This document shows, in pieces, positions 25,015-33,148 of a stretch of DNA of 64,000 bases; positions within the stretch are counted from its first letter, which is position 1; each line of letters begins with the position of its first letter. Location of the stretch: contig WYAX01000024.1 in NCBI GenBank assembly GCA_011525625.1, positions 1-64,000 on the forward strand. Reading direction: 5' to 3'. The stretch comes from Nitrospira defluvii (GTDB lineage: Bacteria > Nitrospirota > Nitrospiria > Nitrospirales > Nitrospiraceae). The notes under the pieces are model-generated. The model made no database searches. It saw only the letters and a program-made list of their open reading frames with translations, and was not told where the DNA came from. The position numbers and the translations under genes are program-made.

Positions 25015-26283
25015 ATGGCGCAGGCGATGATTGAAACGGACGTAGCGATCGTCGGTGCGGGGGGCGGCGGCGCCGTGTTGGCGCTGATGCTTGCCCAGCA
25101 GGGCATTCGTTCCTTGGTGCTCGAGCGGGCAGGCGGTCCGCCGCAGGGTCTGCGCGGTGAAATTCTCCAGCCGAACGGCCAGCGGGTGCTCGATCGTTTG
25201 GGATTGCTCGATCAGTTACCGGTTCAGGCTGTGCGATCGGTGCATCGATTCAATTTCTGCCGGTCCGGTGGGGAACGGCTGTGCACGATCGACTACAGTG
25301 ACCTTCCCGCTCCCTACAATCGTGCCGTGGTGACTCTTCCCAATGTGGCGCACCACGCGATTCTCAAGGCGTTGGAGGAGCAGAATCCCGGCGGGCTTTG
25401 GTATGACAGTACGTGTACAGGACTTCGCTTCGACGGCAGTTGCGTGGTCGGCGTGCATGCGACCCGTCAGGGTGAGCCGGTGGAGGTCTCTGCGCGCCTT
25501 GTGGTCGGAGCGGATGGCGCCTTCTCGAAGGTGCGGGACGGCCTCGGCATCCAGGCGGATTTCTATCGGTATCCCGAAAGTTACCTCATTGCCATTCTCA
25601 AGGCTCCGGCGGGCTTTGAGGAAGCACGGTATCTTGTCGGCACGCGTGAAATACTGGGGTTGTTTCCCGCCGCCGGGCAACAGGTCTATGCCTTTTATAT
25701 GATCAAGGCCGGATCGTATGACGCGGTGAAGGCGCAAGGGCTTGAGGCGTTACGGCGTGCGTGGGTGCGGATCGATCCCGCGATGGAGGCCATCGTGCCG
25801 GGGCTCGTCGACTGGAATCAAACCGGCTACATGCCGACCGGGCGAGTCAGAACGGATCGATGGGTGGCGGACGGCGCCTTGCTCATTGGCGATGCCGCCC
25901 ATGCCATGAATCCTCACGCCTCGCAGGGACGAATGCAGGCCATGGTGGATGCGGTGACGGTGGCGGATCTCATTCCCGGCTGGCTGAAGGATAACGATTT
26001 TTCTGCGGGAGCTTTGCGCGCCTTTGAAGTCGCAAGACGCCCGCAGGTCACGATGTTGCAGCGGTTGGCGGATGAACAATGCCGATTCTGGAATACGGGC
26101 AACCCGGTGCTGGCCCTGTTGCGGGACCGGGTGTTCCGCACACTGGACCGCAATGCACGGCTTCGTTATCGTGTGCTCTCGACCACGGCGGGATTGCGAA
26201 GCCAACCGCCGTTTTCATTATTGGATCGGGTTATGGCTGCGGGATTCTTGCCCGACCCGCGCGCTCAGGTGACAAGAGGCTGA
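25015..26283 (+). CDS. FAD-dependent monooxygenase (UbiH/PHBH family)
   Basis: A class A flavoprotein hydroxylase. It has the N-terminal dinucleotide-binding motif DVAIVGAGGGGAVLALML (about 8-25), the DG motif VVGADGAFSKVRDGLG and the FAD ribityl motif GDAAHAMNPHASQGRMQAM. The start at 25015 or 25027 fits the Rossmann fold at the N-terminus. The substrate is unknown; ubiquinone/menaquinone or aromatic hydroxylation are possible. Its last codons and stop lie inside the left arm of palindromic repeat copy 4. Confidence 0.85.
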   Translation: MAQAMIETDVAIVGAGGGGAVLALMLAQQGIRSLVLERAGGPPQGLRGEILQPNGQRVLDRLGLLDQLPVQAVRSVHRFNFCRSGGERLCTIDYSDLPAPYNRAVVTLPNVAHHAILKALEEQNPGGLWYDSTCTGLRFDGSCVVGVHATRQGEPVEVSARLVVGADGAFSKVRDGLGIQADFYRYPESYLIAILKAPAGFEEARYLVGTREILGLFPAAGQQVYAFYMIKAGSYDAVKAQGLEALRRAWVRIDPAMEAIVPGLVDWNQTGYMPTGRVRTDRWVADGALLIGDAAHAMNPHASQGRMQAMVDAVTVADLIPGWLKDNDFSAGALRAFEVARRPQVTMLQRLADEQCRFWNTGNPVLALLRDRVFRTLDRNARLRYRVLSTTAGLRSQPPFSLLDRVMAAGFLPDPRAQVTRG

Positions 26284-26396
26284 AAACGTCCGCCAGCGGC
26301 GTTCTCGCTTCGTTCAGACCCTCAACGTACCGCGAGGGTACGCCTCGGCTCTTCACTCGGCTGCGGCCTTGCTGGGCAAACGTTTTGAGCCTCTTG
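26273..26396. repeat. Palindromic interspersed repeat, copy 4
   Basis: Left arm CAAGAGGCTGAAAACGTCCG (26273-26292) and right arm CAAACGTTTTGAGCCTCTTG (26377-26396) pair at 17 of 20 positions. The core has GGCGTTCTCGC, TCAACGTACC, GGGTACGCCTC and CTGCGGCCTTGC. It overlaps the end of the monooxygenase gene and could serve as its terminator. Confidence 0.85.
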
Positions 26397-26469
26397 TGGC
26401 GATATGTTCTGTCGTGATCTGTGAGATAGTGAGCCTGATGAACTCCGTAGCCATACAACAGAGGTGTTT

Positions 26470-27228
26470 GTGACCCAACCGACTGCGCTCGATGTCCCAT
26501 CCGAAGTTCAGCAGCTCCTGCAGCGATACGTCAAGGAAACAAAGGCCTTGCTCGGTCCGCAGTTGGAAGGCATTCTCCTCTACGGGAGCGCTGTGGGCGG
26601 AGAATTTTTGCCGGGCCGCTCAAATCTCAATCTCCTGTTGATGCTCACCGGCTATGAACGGGAGGCGATGAAGCGCTATGCCAACGCCCACAAACGATGG
26701 AGTCGTGAACAGTTCGTGGTGCCGTTAGTCGTAACGGAGGCGGAACTCACCAGGCCGCGCTGTCTGTTTCCGCTGGAGTATTTGGAGATTCAGGAACAAC
26801 ATCGGGTGCTCTGGGGGCGGGATCCGTTTATCGGGCTGCACATCGACCGGACGCATTTGGCCTACCAGGTGCAACAGAGCATTCAGGGCAATCTGGTGCG
26901 GCTGCGGCAACGGTATATCGAAGGCGGCGGCACGGAGGAAGCGATGACCATGTTGCTGCCGTTATCGCTGACGGCGCTCCTGCCCTGTTTGCGCGGCCTG
27001 CAACGGCTGGCCGGCCAGCCGGCCCTCTATCAGACCGATGCGTTGCTCACCGGGATTCGCGCGATGACAGGCCTGGACCTTGTCGGGCTCGGCGATGTGT
27101 TGGAACTCAAGCGGGGGATTATTTCGCCCGGACCTGTCGAGGTCCCGCGGCTGTACGAGCGGTATGCCGACAATCTCTCCTCGTTGATGGCGGTGATCGA
27201 TTCCAACGGGATGGTGACCCCGCGATGA
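26470..27228 (+). CDS. Degenerate nucleotidyltransferase-fold protein
   Basis: A 252-residue protein whose N-terminus matches the minimal nucleotidyltransferase fold: LEGILLYGSAVGGEFLPG then RSNLNLLLML. The GS motif is kept, but the catalytic DxD position reads NLN, so transfer activity is doubtful. The remainder is helical. GTG 26470 is preferred (AGAGG just upstream). The ATGA overlap with the TPM gene shows a two-gene operon. A regulatory or binding role is possible. Confidence 0.6.
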   Translation: MTQPTALDVPSEVQQLLQRYVKETKALLGPQLEGILLYGSAVGGEFLPGRSNLNLLLMLTGYEREAMKRYANAHKRWSREQFVVPLVVTEAELTRPRCLFPLEYLEIQEQHRVLWGRDPFIGLHIDRTHLAYQVQQSIQGNLVRLRQRYIEGGGTEEAMTMLLPLSLTALLPCLRGLQRLAGQPALYQTDALLTGIRAMTGLDLVGLGDVLELKRGIISPGPVEVPRLYERYADNLSSLMAVIDSNGMVTPR

Positions 27229-27962
27229 AGACAAGATCCCTCAGGTTCATCGGTCTCGTGGCAGGACTCTGGGTGTTGTGGCTGGTGATGGCAGCTCCGT
27301 CGGCTCATGCGAGGGAGCCGATTCCCAACTACGATCCGCAGGGCTACGTCAGCGACCATGCCGGGGTCATCGAGGCGGACTGGCGCGCGAGGATTCGCTC
27401 GGTGTGCCAGGACCTGGAACGAAAGACCGGCGTCGAAATGGTGGTGGTGACCGTGCCGACCTTGAAGCCCTACCCGTCGGCCAACGATTATGCGATGGGA
27501 CTCTACCAGAAATGGGGCATCGGCTCCGCCCAGGATGAACATGGGGTCTTGATCCTGTTAGCGGTGCAGGAACGGCAGGCGGCTGTGACCATGGGGCGGC
27601 GGATGATTCCGGTGATGGGCGGGGAGGTCGTCGGCAAGGTCGGACACGAGTATCTCGACCCCGCGATTAAGAACGGGCATTTCGACGAAGGGCTCTATCG
27701 CACGGTCGTGGCCTTGGCGTCTGTCTCACAGGAGATTCGCGTCAGTACCACGAAGAAGGCACACTTTCGCGGACTAGGGTTCTGGATCACCGTCACGACG
27801 GCCAGCGGGGCCTTGTGGTTTCTCTGGTGGCTCAGCCGTCCGGATCTGCGGCATCCCTATGGCCGCATCCGGAAGGGACAGTACTGGGGGAGCGGACAAG
27901 GCGGATTCGGTGGGAACTTCGGCGGCATGGGCGGGGGGATGAGCGGGGAGGGGTGGAAGTAA
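27225..27962 (+). CDS. TPM-domain membrane protein (YgcG-like)
   Basis: A 245-residue protein. A signal peptide (LVAGLWVLWLVMAAPSAHA) precedes a TPM domain (YVSDHAGVIEADWRARIRSV; GVEMVVVTVPTL; GVLILLAVQERQAAVTMGR). One membrane helix follows (ITVTTASGALWFLWWL), then a Gly-rich C-terminus (GGFGGNFGGMGGGMSG). TPM domains are proposed membrane-associated phosphatases or photosystem/complex repair factors; the role here is unknown. It is co-translated with the nucleotidyltransferase-like gene. Confidence 0.85.
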   Translation: MKTRSLRFIGLVAGLWVLWLVMAAPSAHAREPIPNYDPQGYVSDHAGVIEADWRARIRSVCQDLERKTGVEMVVVTVPTLKPYPSANDYAMGLYQKWGIGSAQDEHGVLILLAVQERQAAVTMGRRMIPVMGGEVVGKVGHEYLDPAIKNGHFDEGLYRTVVALASVSQEIRVSTTKKAHFRGLGFWITVTTASGALWFLWWLSRPDLRHPYGRIRKGQYWGSGQGGFGGNFGGMGGGMSGEGWK

Positions 27963-27966
27963 GAGG

Positions 27967-28062
27967 GAGGGGCCATCGGACTGGTTCCTTGCTCGCGCAA
28001 CGCGCGGCCTCGGAAGGCCCTCGTTGGACGCGCGCAATTGGAACCAGCCCGACAGCCCCTCC
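27967..28062. repeat. Second palindromic repeat family, copy A
   Basis: Arms of 23 nt (27967-27989 and 28040-28062) pair at 20 of 23 positions (GGAGGGGC...CTGGTTCC with GGAACCAG...GCCCCTCC). The core is TGCTCGCGCAACGCGC with an inner GGCCTcggaAGGCC hairpin and GCGCGCA. It starts 5 bp after the TPM stop, so it may also act as a terminator. Confidence 0.7.
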
Positions 28063-28108
28063 GGGAGATGGAACACGAACAAGTTCTGAAGGACCATCTT
28101 AGAGAATC

Positions 28109-28155
28109 TGCTCGCAGAACGCGCACACGAAGACGGTGCTCATGCCATGCGCGCA
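28109..28155. repeat. Second palindromic repeat family, copy B (partial)
   Basis: TGCTCGCAGAACGCGC at 28109-28124 and GCGCGCA near 28155 repeat the core of copy A, 47 bp downstream, with a diverged middle and no clear outer arms. The rest of the gap 28063-28486 holds no convincing gene. Confidence 0.45.
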
Positions 28156-28486
28156 GGGAAGGACTGCCTGACCACGCTCCTTTCTTAAGCAAAGTAAGGA
28201 ATTCGGAGGGAGCATCCTAGAGGTGTCGGGAAAGAGGGTGGCCCGCTAGTCCCCTGAAGACACGGTTGGCTCATCGTCTTGGCGGCGTGCGCCAACTTGA
28301 CGCTCATTCTTCTTTGCGTCGCGCACCTCGTGAACGCGCGGTCGAGGACTCCCGCGTGAATACGATCCAGCGCCGAACTGCGAAGAAATCACTTGGACTG
28401 GGGGCCCAATCCCGGCACGATGCCACATAGGTCTTATCTAGCGTCACAGGGCAATTGGCATATTATCCGGGACAAGGTAATACATA

Positions 28487-28493
28487 GTTAGGC
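28487..28493 (+). promoter_or_regulatory. Integron core-site-like GTTAGGC
   Basis: GTTAGGC fits the GTTRRRY core cut by integron integrases. It lies 3 bp before the ATG of the next gene, the usual position in a gene cassette. No attC palindrome was found upstream. Confidence 0.4.
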
Positions 28494-28496
28494 CAC

Positions 28497-29102
28497 ATGC
28501 GACTGACGACGGCCGGTGCCCAGCTGTATCTCAGCACAAGTCATATCACTCTCGTCTGTGGATTCCTGTCGTGGGACGAATATCTCCTGCGGCTGCGCTT
28601 CGTCAAAGATTGCGCGGAGCCAGGCACAATCGAAGTGCGAGCCGCGACTGATATTTTGCGAGAGTATGAGTTCGAGGGCCAAGATAACTGGCTTCTTGGT
28701 GAACCGGAACAACCGGTTCCGGGCGAATGTCCAAGCGAGTCGGGAGTATCTATTTCGGATTCCCACCCGCCATTCGAACCGCCGATTCTCGCCTTCATCG
28801 CGGCCGCAAGTACTGGTCTGTATCACTGGCACTTTCACCAGGCAGATCGGGACTTTTTCCCCTCAATCCCTCACGGCCACTGGCATTCTGATCGTCGCAG
28901 GAAGCTTCACACGTACCGAGGGTGGACTTATCAAGAAGATAGGCAGATTGGTCGCGTATCGAGAGATAAGATCATTGCACTATGGAATGACGATAAGTTT
29001 CGCGCCTTCGCGAGCGCAGCTATTCAATACTACTTGGTAGCCTTTCCGGCATACGTGTGGCCTGTTGTATTCAATCCTCGGAGACTCCCGCGTCGCCGAT
29101 GA
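28497..29102 (+). CDS. Hypothetical protein of cassette-like islet
   Basis: A 201-residue soluble protein with a lower-GC, different codon pattern from its neighbours. A notable His/Arg-rich patch is IPHGHWHSDRRRKLHTYRGW, followed by a C-terminal SRDKIIALWNDDKFRAF. No family was recognised. It is flanked by integron-like core sites, consistent with a horizontally acquired cassette. Confidence 0.6.
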   Translation: MRLTTAGAQLYLSTSHITLVCGFLSWDEYLLRLRFVKDCAEPGTIEVRAATDILREYEFEGQDNWLLGEPEQPVPGECPSESGVSISDSHPPFEPPILAFIAAASTGLYHWHFHQADRDFFPSIPHGHWHSDRRRKLHTYRGWTYQEDRQIGRVSRDKIIALWNDDKFRAFASAAIQYYLVAFPAYVWPVVFNPRRLPRRR

Positions 29103-29109
29103 TGGGGTG

Positions 29110-29291
29110 GTCTAACTATATGCTTCAATAAACCGGTGCTGCCGTTGCTCACAGTTTGCCACTGAACATGAATATTTGGACTAGCTATTGGCCAATGGTC
29201 TCGATTGGCGCTTTTCCGCGAACCGGTGGGGAGGGCCTTGGTATCTTGAGCTTTAAGAGGCTGAAGCAAGATATTGTGCGAGTGGTTAAGC
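29110..29291 (+). other. attC-like recombination site
   Basis: GTCTAAC (29110-29116, RYYYAAC type) and GTTAAGC (29285-29291, GTTRRRY type) bound a segment with inner complementary parts ATATGCTTCA and TGAAGCaagATAT. It is longer (about 180 bp) than most attC sites. The left end shares GTCTAAC-N8-TTCAA with the site at 29763. Confidence 0.4.
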
Positions 29292-29315
29292 GTCAGCCTG
29301 TCTGAGAAGGGTGGT

Positions 29316-29768
29316 ATGACTAACGAAGAGGATGACCCGTTCAAGTATCTGTCTTATGTCACGCTTCGAGAAGGCTGGGTCGTGCTGAAAGGTACTTTTC
29401 TGGGCTGGCTATTCCTTTCTGCCGTATTCATTGTAGCTGATGTCTTCATTGAATTTAGTGCCGCCGTCACGGAGAGCTTCTGGGGCATCCTTCCAAAGCC
29501 ATTGTGGTATGCGCTTGGTTTTGCTGTATTCACTTGGTTTGCTCGCGGAGAGGAGTTCCGAATTGTGTTCCCACAATCCTTCAGGCTTTGGTTGCTTCTC
29601 ACGTTGGTCGTGGCGCTAATGGTGCTCTCTAGTTCAGTCTTTCCAAGTTGGGTCATGATGCCGGTTTATACGGCGGTGATACTGAGCTTCGGAGCATTGG
29701 CCTCGCTTGGGGCTATCGGCAAGGAAAACTATCAAAGGCTCTGCGAGCAGCCAAACGACGGCGTCTAA
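29316..29768 (+). CDS. Integral membrane protein of cassette-like islet
   Basis: A 150-residue protein with about four membrane segments (WLFLSAVFIVADVF; LWYALGFAVFTWF; LWLLLTLVVALMVL; VMMPVYTAVILSFGALASL). ATG 29316 has AAGGG upstream and lies 25 bp after a GTTAAGC core. Its TAA stop lies inside GTCTAAC, as is common in integron cassettes. No family was recognised. Confidence 0.65.
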   Translation: MTNEEDDPFKYLSYVTLREGWVVLKGTFLGWLFLSAVFIVADVFIEFSAAVTESFWGILPKPLWYALGFAVFTWFARGEEFRIVFPQSFRLWLLLTLVVALMVLSSSVFPSWVMMPVYTAVILSFGALASLGAIGKENYQRLCEQPNDGV

Positions 29769-29782
29769 CAACTTATTCAACC
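29763..29782 (+). other. Left half of a second attC-like site
   Basis: GTCTAACAACTTATTCAACC overlaps the stop of the membrane-protein gene and matches typical attC left ends (GYCTAACAA-N5-TTCAA). No GTTRRRY partner was seen downstream, so the site looks truncated. The 29783-29964 remainder holds no confident gene. Confidence 0.4.
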
Positions 29783-29964
29783 TGTCCGATGGATGTATTG
29801 CCTGACTTTGCATTGCGCCGTCGCTTGTCGATGGGGGTCGATTCAATTGCGGTGATGCCTTCAATCAACCTGGTCAGTTCTTTGTCCAAAGTCGTGCGGT
29901 CGCTTCCTAGAAACGGCATGACTTGAATATTTCTGAGATGCCTGACGTAATCTGCAGATTGCAC

Positions 29965-30351
29965 TCACCCCTGCAGCTGCGCCATCATCTCCGCTGGATT
30001 CCAGTAGCCCCACATGGTTTGAATGTTTCCGTTCTCGTTGATCTCGAATACGTCGATGCCTTCCACGACAACATCGCGTCCGTTGTTGCCTCGTCCGCGG
30101 CCTGTGAATTTGACCGCCGCGCGGTTGCCCGTGATGAAGACATGATCCGCTGTCAGCTCGATGGTTTGGAACAGGTCGAGCACGCCGCGGATGAATCGGC
30201 CCAGCGCCGCATGGCCTTGTAACGGTGTCGGTGCTCCCGGTTCGTAGCTGATTCCCTTCTCGTCAAAACAGCCGACCCAGGAATCTGCATCCTTCTTCCC
30301 GATGGCGGCAAAGTACTGCTGCACGGCTGCTGGAATTGTCTCAACTGTCAT
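29965..30351 (-). CDS. SnoaL/NTF2-like protein
   Basis: A 128-residue protein of the NTF2-like alpha+beta-barrel fold (VQQYFAAIGKKDADSWVGCF; GHAALGRFIRGVLDLF; VEGIDVFEINENGNIQTMWGYW). The family includes ketosteroid-isomerase-like enzymes and binding proteins; no catalytic assignment is possible. It is monocistronic. Confidence 0.8.
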   Translation of the reverse strand: MTVETIPAAVQQYFAAIGKKDADSWVGCFDEKGISYEPGAPTPLQGHAALGRFIRGVLDLFQTIELTADHVFITGNRAAVKFTGRGRGNNGRDVVVEGIDVFEINENGNIQTMWGYWNPAEMMAQLQG

Positions 30352-30392
30352 GTCGTTCCTCCTGTGATCTCTGAAGCTGGTATGTGTGCCAC

Positions 30393-30410
30393 CGGTCGGT
30401 TTTCCGACCG
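30393..30410. terminator. Perfect 7-bp hairpin with TTTT loop
   Basis: CGGTCGG-TTTT-CCGACCG is nested in a weaker GTATG/CATAC pair. It lies between the universal-stress gene end and the SnoaL start on the minus strand. It could end the stress-protein transcript, but no T run follows. Confidence 0.35.
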
Positions 30411-30550
30411 CTGTTCATACTACGGCGTGATTCGATCATCGGATTGCTTGCGGCGAGCATCGGGGTGGGGAGTGTGCATCGAGGGTGAGGCCCAGAACCT
30501 GGTTCGGAGACAACAGGGGAGAAGGGCCTGTCGCGATGGTCGGCCTGGCC

Positions 30551-31108
30551 CTACTCGATCACCCAGAGCGCGATGCCGGAGAGGTCTCGTGACAGACGAT
30601 CGGCAATGCTGCTGCTGAAGAGGCGTGCCGCGCCCGGTGGACCGTGCCTGGTGACCACGAGGGTGCCATAGCCGCCGGAGCGGACTTCATCCAGAATCGT
30701 GTCGACGACATCGCCCGCGTATCCCAATTTCAGCGTCACTCGGTCGGTCGGAAACCCCGTGTCCCTGAATCGCTCAAGCGCCCGTTCGAGGATGGGATAT
30801 TCCAGAGTCTCCTCCATGTGCATCCATTCTTGCTGGTCTTTGCGGAGTTGTTCGCCGAGTTGATGCTCCATGTCGGGATTCTCCGAGCCGCCATGTTCCA
30901 TCAATTCGCGCGGCATGGGGTTCAGCACATGAAACAAGGTGATGGTCACAGCTGGTGTCTCGCGAAGGAGTGTTCCGACGTAGTGGAGGGCACGGATGGT
31001 GGCATTCGAGTCGTCGACGGCGATGAGCAGGTTCTTCGGGGAGACTGAGCTGTTCGAGGCCGAGTCTGGTGCGACGCGCGATTGCTCGCGCGGGGCGGTG
31101 GTTTTCAT
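30551..31108 (-). CDS. Universal stress protein A family
   Basis: A 185-residue single-domain UspA. It has KNLLIAVDDSNATIRALHYV at the N-terminus and a C-terminal ATP-binding-like signature modified to VVTRHGPPGAARLFSSSIADRLSRD (G-2x-G-9x-G(S/T) is only partly met, so ATP binding is uncertain). An insertion around residues 75-105 (EHGGSENPDMEHQLGEQLRK) is charged. ATG 31108 is chosen as the first start giving a normal N-terminus. It is probably a stress-responsive cytoplasmic protein. Confidence 0.85.
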   Translation of the reverse strand: MKTTAPREQSRVAPDSASNSSVSPKNLLIAVDDSNATIRALHYVGTLLRETPAVTITLFHVLNPMPRELMEHGGSENPDMEHQLGEQLRKDQQEWMHMEETLEYPILERALERFRDTGFPTDRVTLKLGYAGDVVDTILDEVRSGGYGTLVVTRHGPPGAARLFSSSIADRLSRDLSGIALWVIE

Positions 31109-31394
31109 GATGTCACCATGCTGAGGTGTGTGCCGTCCCTGTCCTGCGCCTGCAGGAACCTCGGGTGGGATGCCGGATGCTGTGGAGCGAAGCCTGTCAT
31201 GCGGTCCCTCGGGGGATGAGGGGTGTTGGCGGAGGGGGTACCGCGTCCCGTGCAACGGGTTGCCATACCAGCCTTGGCCTTAGCCTATGCTTCTACTCAG
31301 AGGAAAGCAATGCGGGAACGAAGGTGGGGCCGGGTGGTGCGCGACGGGGGCTCCGGGCGAGGCTCGTCTGTGTACGATCGAGCCTGGAAAGGAC

Positions 31395-31829
31395 TTATCT
31401 GGTTCGGAGTGGAACCGTGCGCCCCTCTTCCAGGTCTTGCAGATCCGACCAGGCTGTGATGTCGGTCCGCGAAGGATCCACCGCATCACGGTATTTCGCG
31501 AATTTCTTGGCACTCTCCGGCGAACTCGGACCGCGCTCGAGCAACGTTCCGTTCCATGCCTCGAGCTCCGCTTCCCCATGCGGGGTGGCGGTGCGCCTGA
31601 ACCACTCCACCACCCCGTCATCGGTCTGATTGGCCTTCACCGCCGCCGTAAACTGCTCGGCTGTGATGCCGACATAGTCCAGCAGCCGTTCATCCATCGG
31701 ACAAGGATAGAGATATTCGCCTTTCGTCCCGGCCAATACCGCGCGGCATTTGTCGATCATCCGTGCCAGATGCACGTAGCCGGCCAACCTCGTCTTCATG
31801 CTGCGTGGAAACGTCGTGCGTAAATCCAT
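31395..31829 (-). CDS. DUF5069 protein
   Basis: A 144-residue protein matching DUF5069 (LRTTFPRSMKTRLAGYVHLARMIDKCRAVLAG; YPCPMDERLLDYVGIT). Its start overlaps the stop of the DUF3386 gene (GTGATGG), showing co-translation. The function is not known; no signal peptide or membrane helix was seen. Confidence 0.8.
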   Translation of the reverse strand: MDLRTTFPRSMKTRLAGYVHLARMIDKCRAVLAGTKGEYLYPCPMDERLLDYVGITAEQFTAAVKANQTDDGVVEWFRRTATPHGEAELEAWNGTLLERGPSSPESAKKFAKYRDAVDPSRTDITAWSDLQDLEEGRTVPLRTR

Positions 31830-32506
31830 CACGCCAACAGTGTGTGGTTGCTGAAGGTAAGCGTCCGTACGAGTACGGCGCCGTTTTCATAGGAAATGAT
31901 GCGCCGTGTCGCCGGGAGATCGGAGGCTCCGACACGCACATGGGTATCTGTAAAACTTTCGACGTTGCGAAGTGTGCCGTCTTTCGGCGCGAAATAATAG
32001 ACGGTGTACTTTGTGGTCAGTTGCTTCTGGTCCGGCGTCGTGCTGCTTTCTTCTACGTTGATCGTGAATGCGACATGGGGCATTTTTCGATTGATCTGCG
32101 TGATACGGTTATCTCTGATTCGATAAAAAGACTGCATGCCGTCGCCATGAATGTCGAGGCGGCGACCGAGCGGATGCTCGTCGCCGGCTTCCATGGTGAG
32201 ACGATGTTTGCCGTCCGATTCCTCAAACTTCCGGGGCGCGCGGTGCACGGCGATCATGCCGATCTGTTCTTGCGCCCATTTTTGGATGGTGTCGTCGGGC
32301 AAGTGCACCGTCACTTCACGCGGCCCTTTGACGACGACGGTGCCGCTCACCAGCTGGCCGTTGGTATTGACGGTCAGGTCGGCCGAGAACCCGCGAAAGT
32401 CAGGCTGCCAGCGCGCGGTGTTTTCAAAGGCTTGCTGAAGCAGGGCGCGGGCTTGGGGGTCGTCGGCGACCGTTACGGCTGTATCGACCGGGGCAGCATG
32501 TTGCAT
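31829..32506 (-). CDS. DUF3386 protein
   Basis: A 225-residue protein of the DUF3386 type (QARALLQQAFENTARWQPDFRGFSADLTV). This family is best known from cyanobacteria, where the function is unknown. It is beta-rich and lacks an export signal. It is followed, with stop/start overlap, by a DUF5069 gene. Confidence 0.75.
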   Translation of the reverse strand: MQHAAPVDTAVTVADDPQARALLQQAFENTARWQPDFRGFSADLTVNTNGQLVSGTVVVKGPREVTVHLPDDTIQKWAQEQIGMIAVHRAPRKFEESDGKHRLTMEAGDEHPLGRRLDIHGDGMQSFYRIRDNRITQINRKMPHVAFTINVEESSTTPDQKQLTTKYTVYYFAPKDGTLRNVESFTDTHVRVGASDLPATRRIISYENGAVLVRTLTFSNHTLLA

Positions 32507-32747
32507 TGGAGGCTCCTTTGTCTCGTGGTTGATCTGAAGCGGAATTATAGAGCCCTTCGTCCGACATCTACAACCCGCGGAGGGGACCGACTACCCCGGC
32601 TCTTTGTGCCGGCGGGTAAGTTTTTCTCCTCCTGGCGCAGGTTTGTGTAGTACTGGCTAGGCCGAATCTGTTATAGTCCGAAGCATTTCATCCGGCGATG
32701 TGGCGGATGAGCGCATTGGGTCTCAGGCATTCCGTGAAAGGAGCGCT

Positions 32748-33095
32748 ATGGAGCGGCGAGCAGCGTCTCATACTGAAGAAGAAGAAATGAACCAACGGCG
32801 ACGCTTGTTGGGTCTGGCCCGAAAGGGTGATCCCAAGGCCATCAGCAAGCTGTTCGAGCTGTATCAGGTTCGCGTGTTGAACGGCGAGATGCTGAGCAAA
32901 CTCAACAAGTCGTATTACAAAGCGGCAGCTGCGCAGGAACAAAAGGCGGCGCAAGCTCCGGCCAAGGCAACCAAAGGCGGACAAGCCACCCATGGCCGTG
33001 TGAAGGGGGGAGCCAAGAAGCCTGCCGCGCAGGCTGCCCCGGTAACGAAAGCGAAATCCCCGAAGCCCGCTGTGGCCAAAAAGCGCACCAAGTAA
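32748..33095 (+). CDS. Small basic protein with Ala/Lys/Pro-rich tail
   Basis: A 115-residue protein with AAAGGAGCGCT before the ATG. Residues 10-60 are helical (NQRRRLLGLARKGDPKAISKLFELYQ). The C-terminal half is a histone H1-like tail (KGGAKKPAAQAAPVTKAKSP). Such tails bind nucleic acid, so DNA or RNA association is inferred. Confidence 0.65.
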   Translation: MERRAASHTEEEEMNQRRRLLGLARKGDPKAISKLFELYQVRVLNGEMLSKLNKSYYKAAAAQEQKAAQAPAKATKGGQATHGRVKGGAKKPAAQAAPVTKAKSPKPAVAKKRTK

Positions 33096-33148
33096 CCGGC
33101 GTCTGCGTCGACCCAGTCGGCGCAGACCAGCGCACATCCCATTCCTCC

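Noticed and set aside
29773-29964. 63-codon minus-strand frame next to the SnoaL gene
   Set aside because: No start signal or recognisable product and it lies in the putative truncated attC region; cannot be supported.
30361-30550. Riboswitch or sRNA between the universal-stress and SnoaL genes
   Set aside because: Only one perfect hairpin is visible; no conserved structured motif was recognised.
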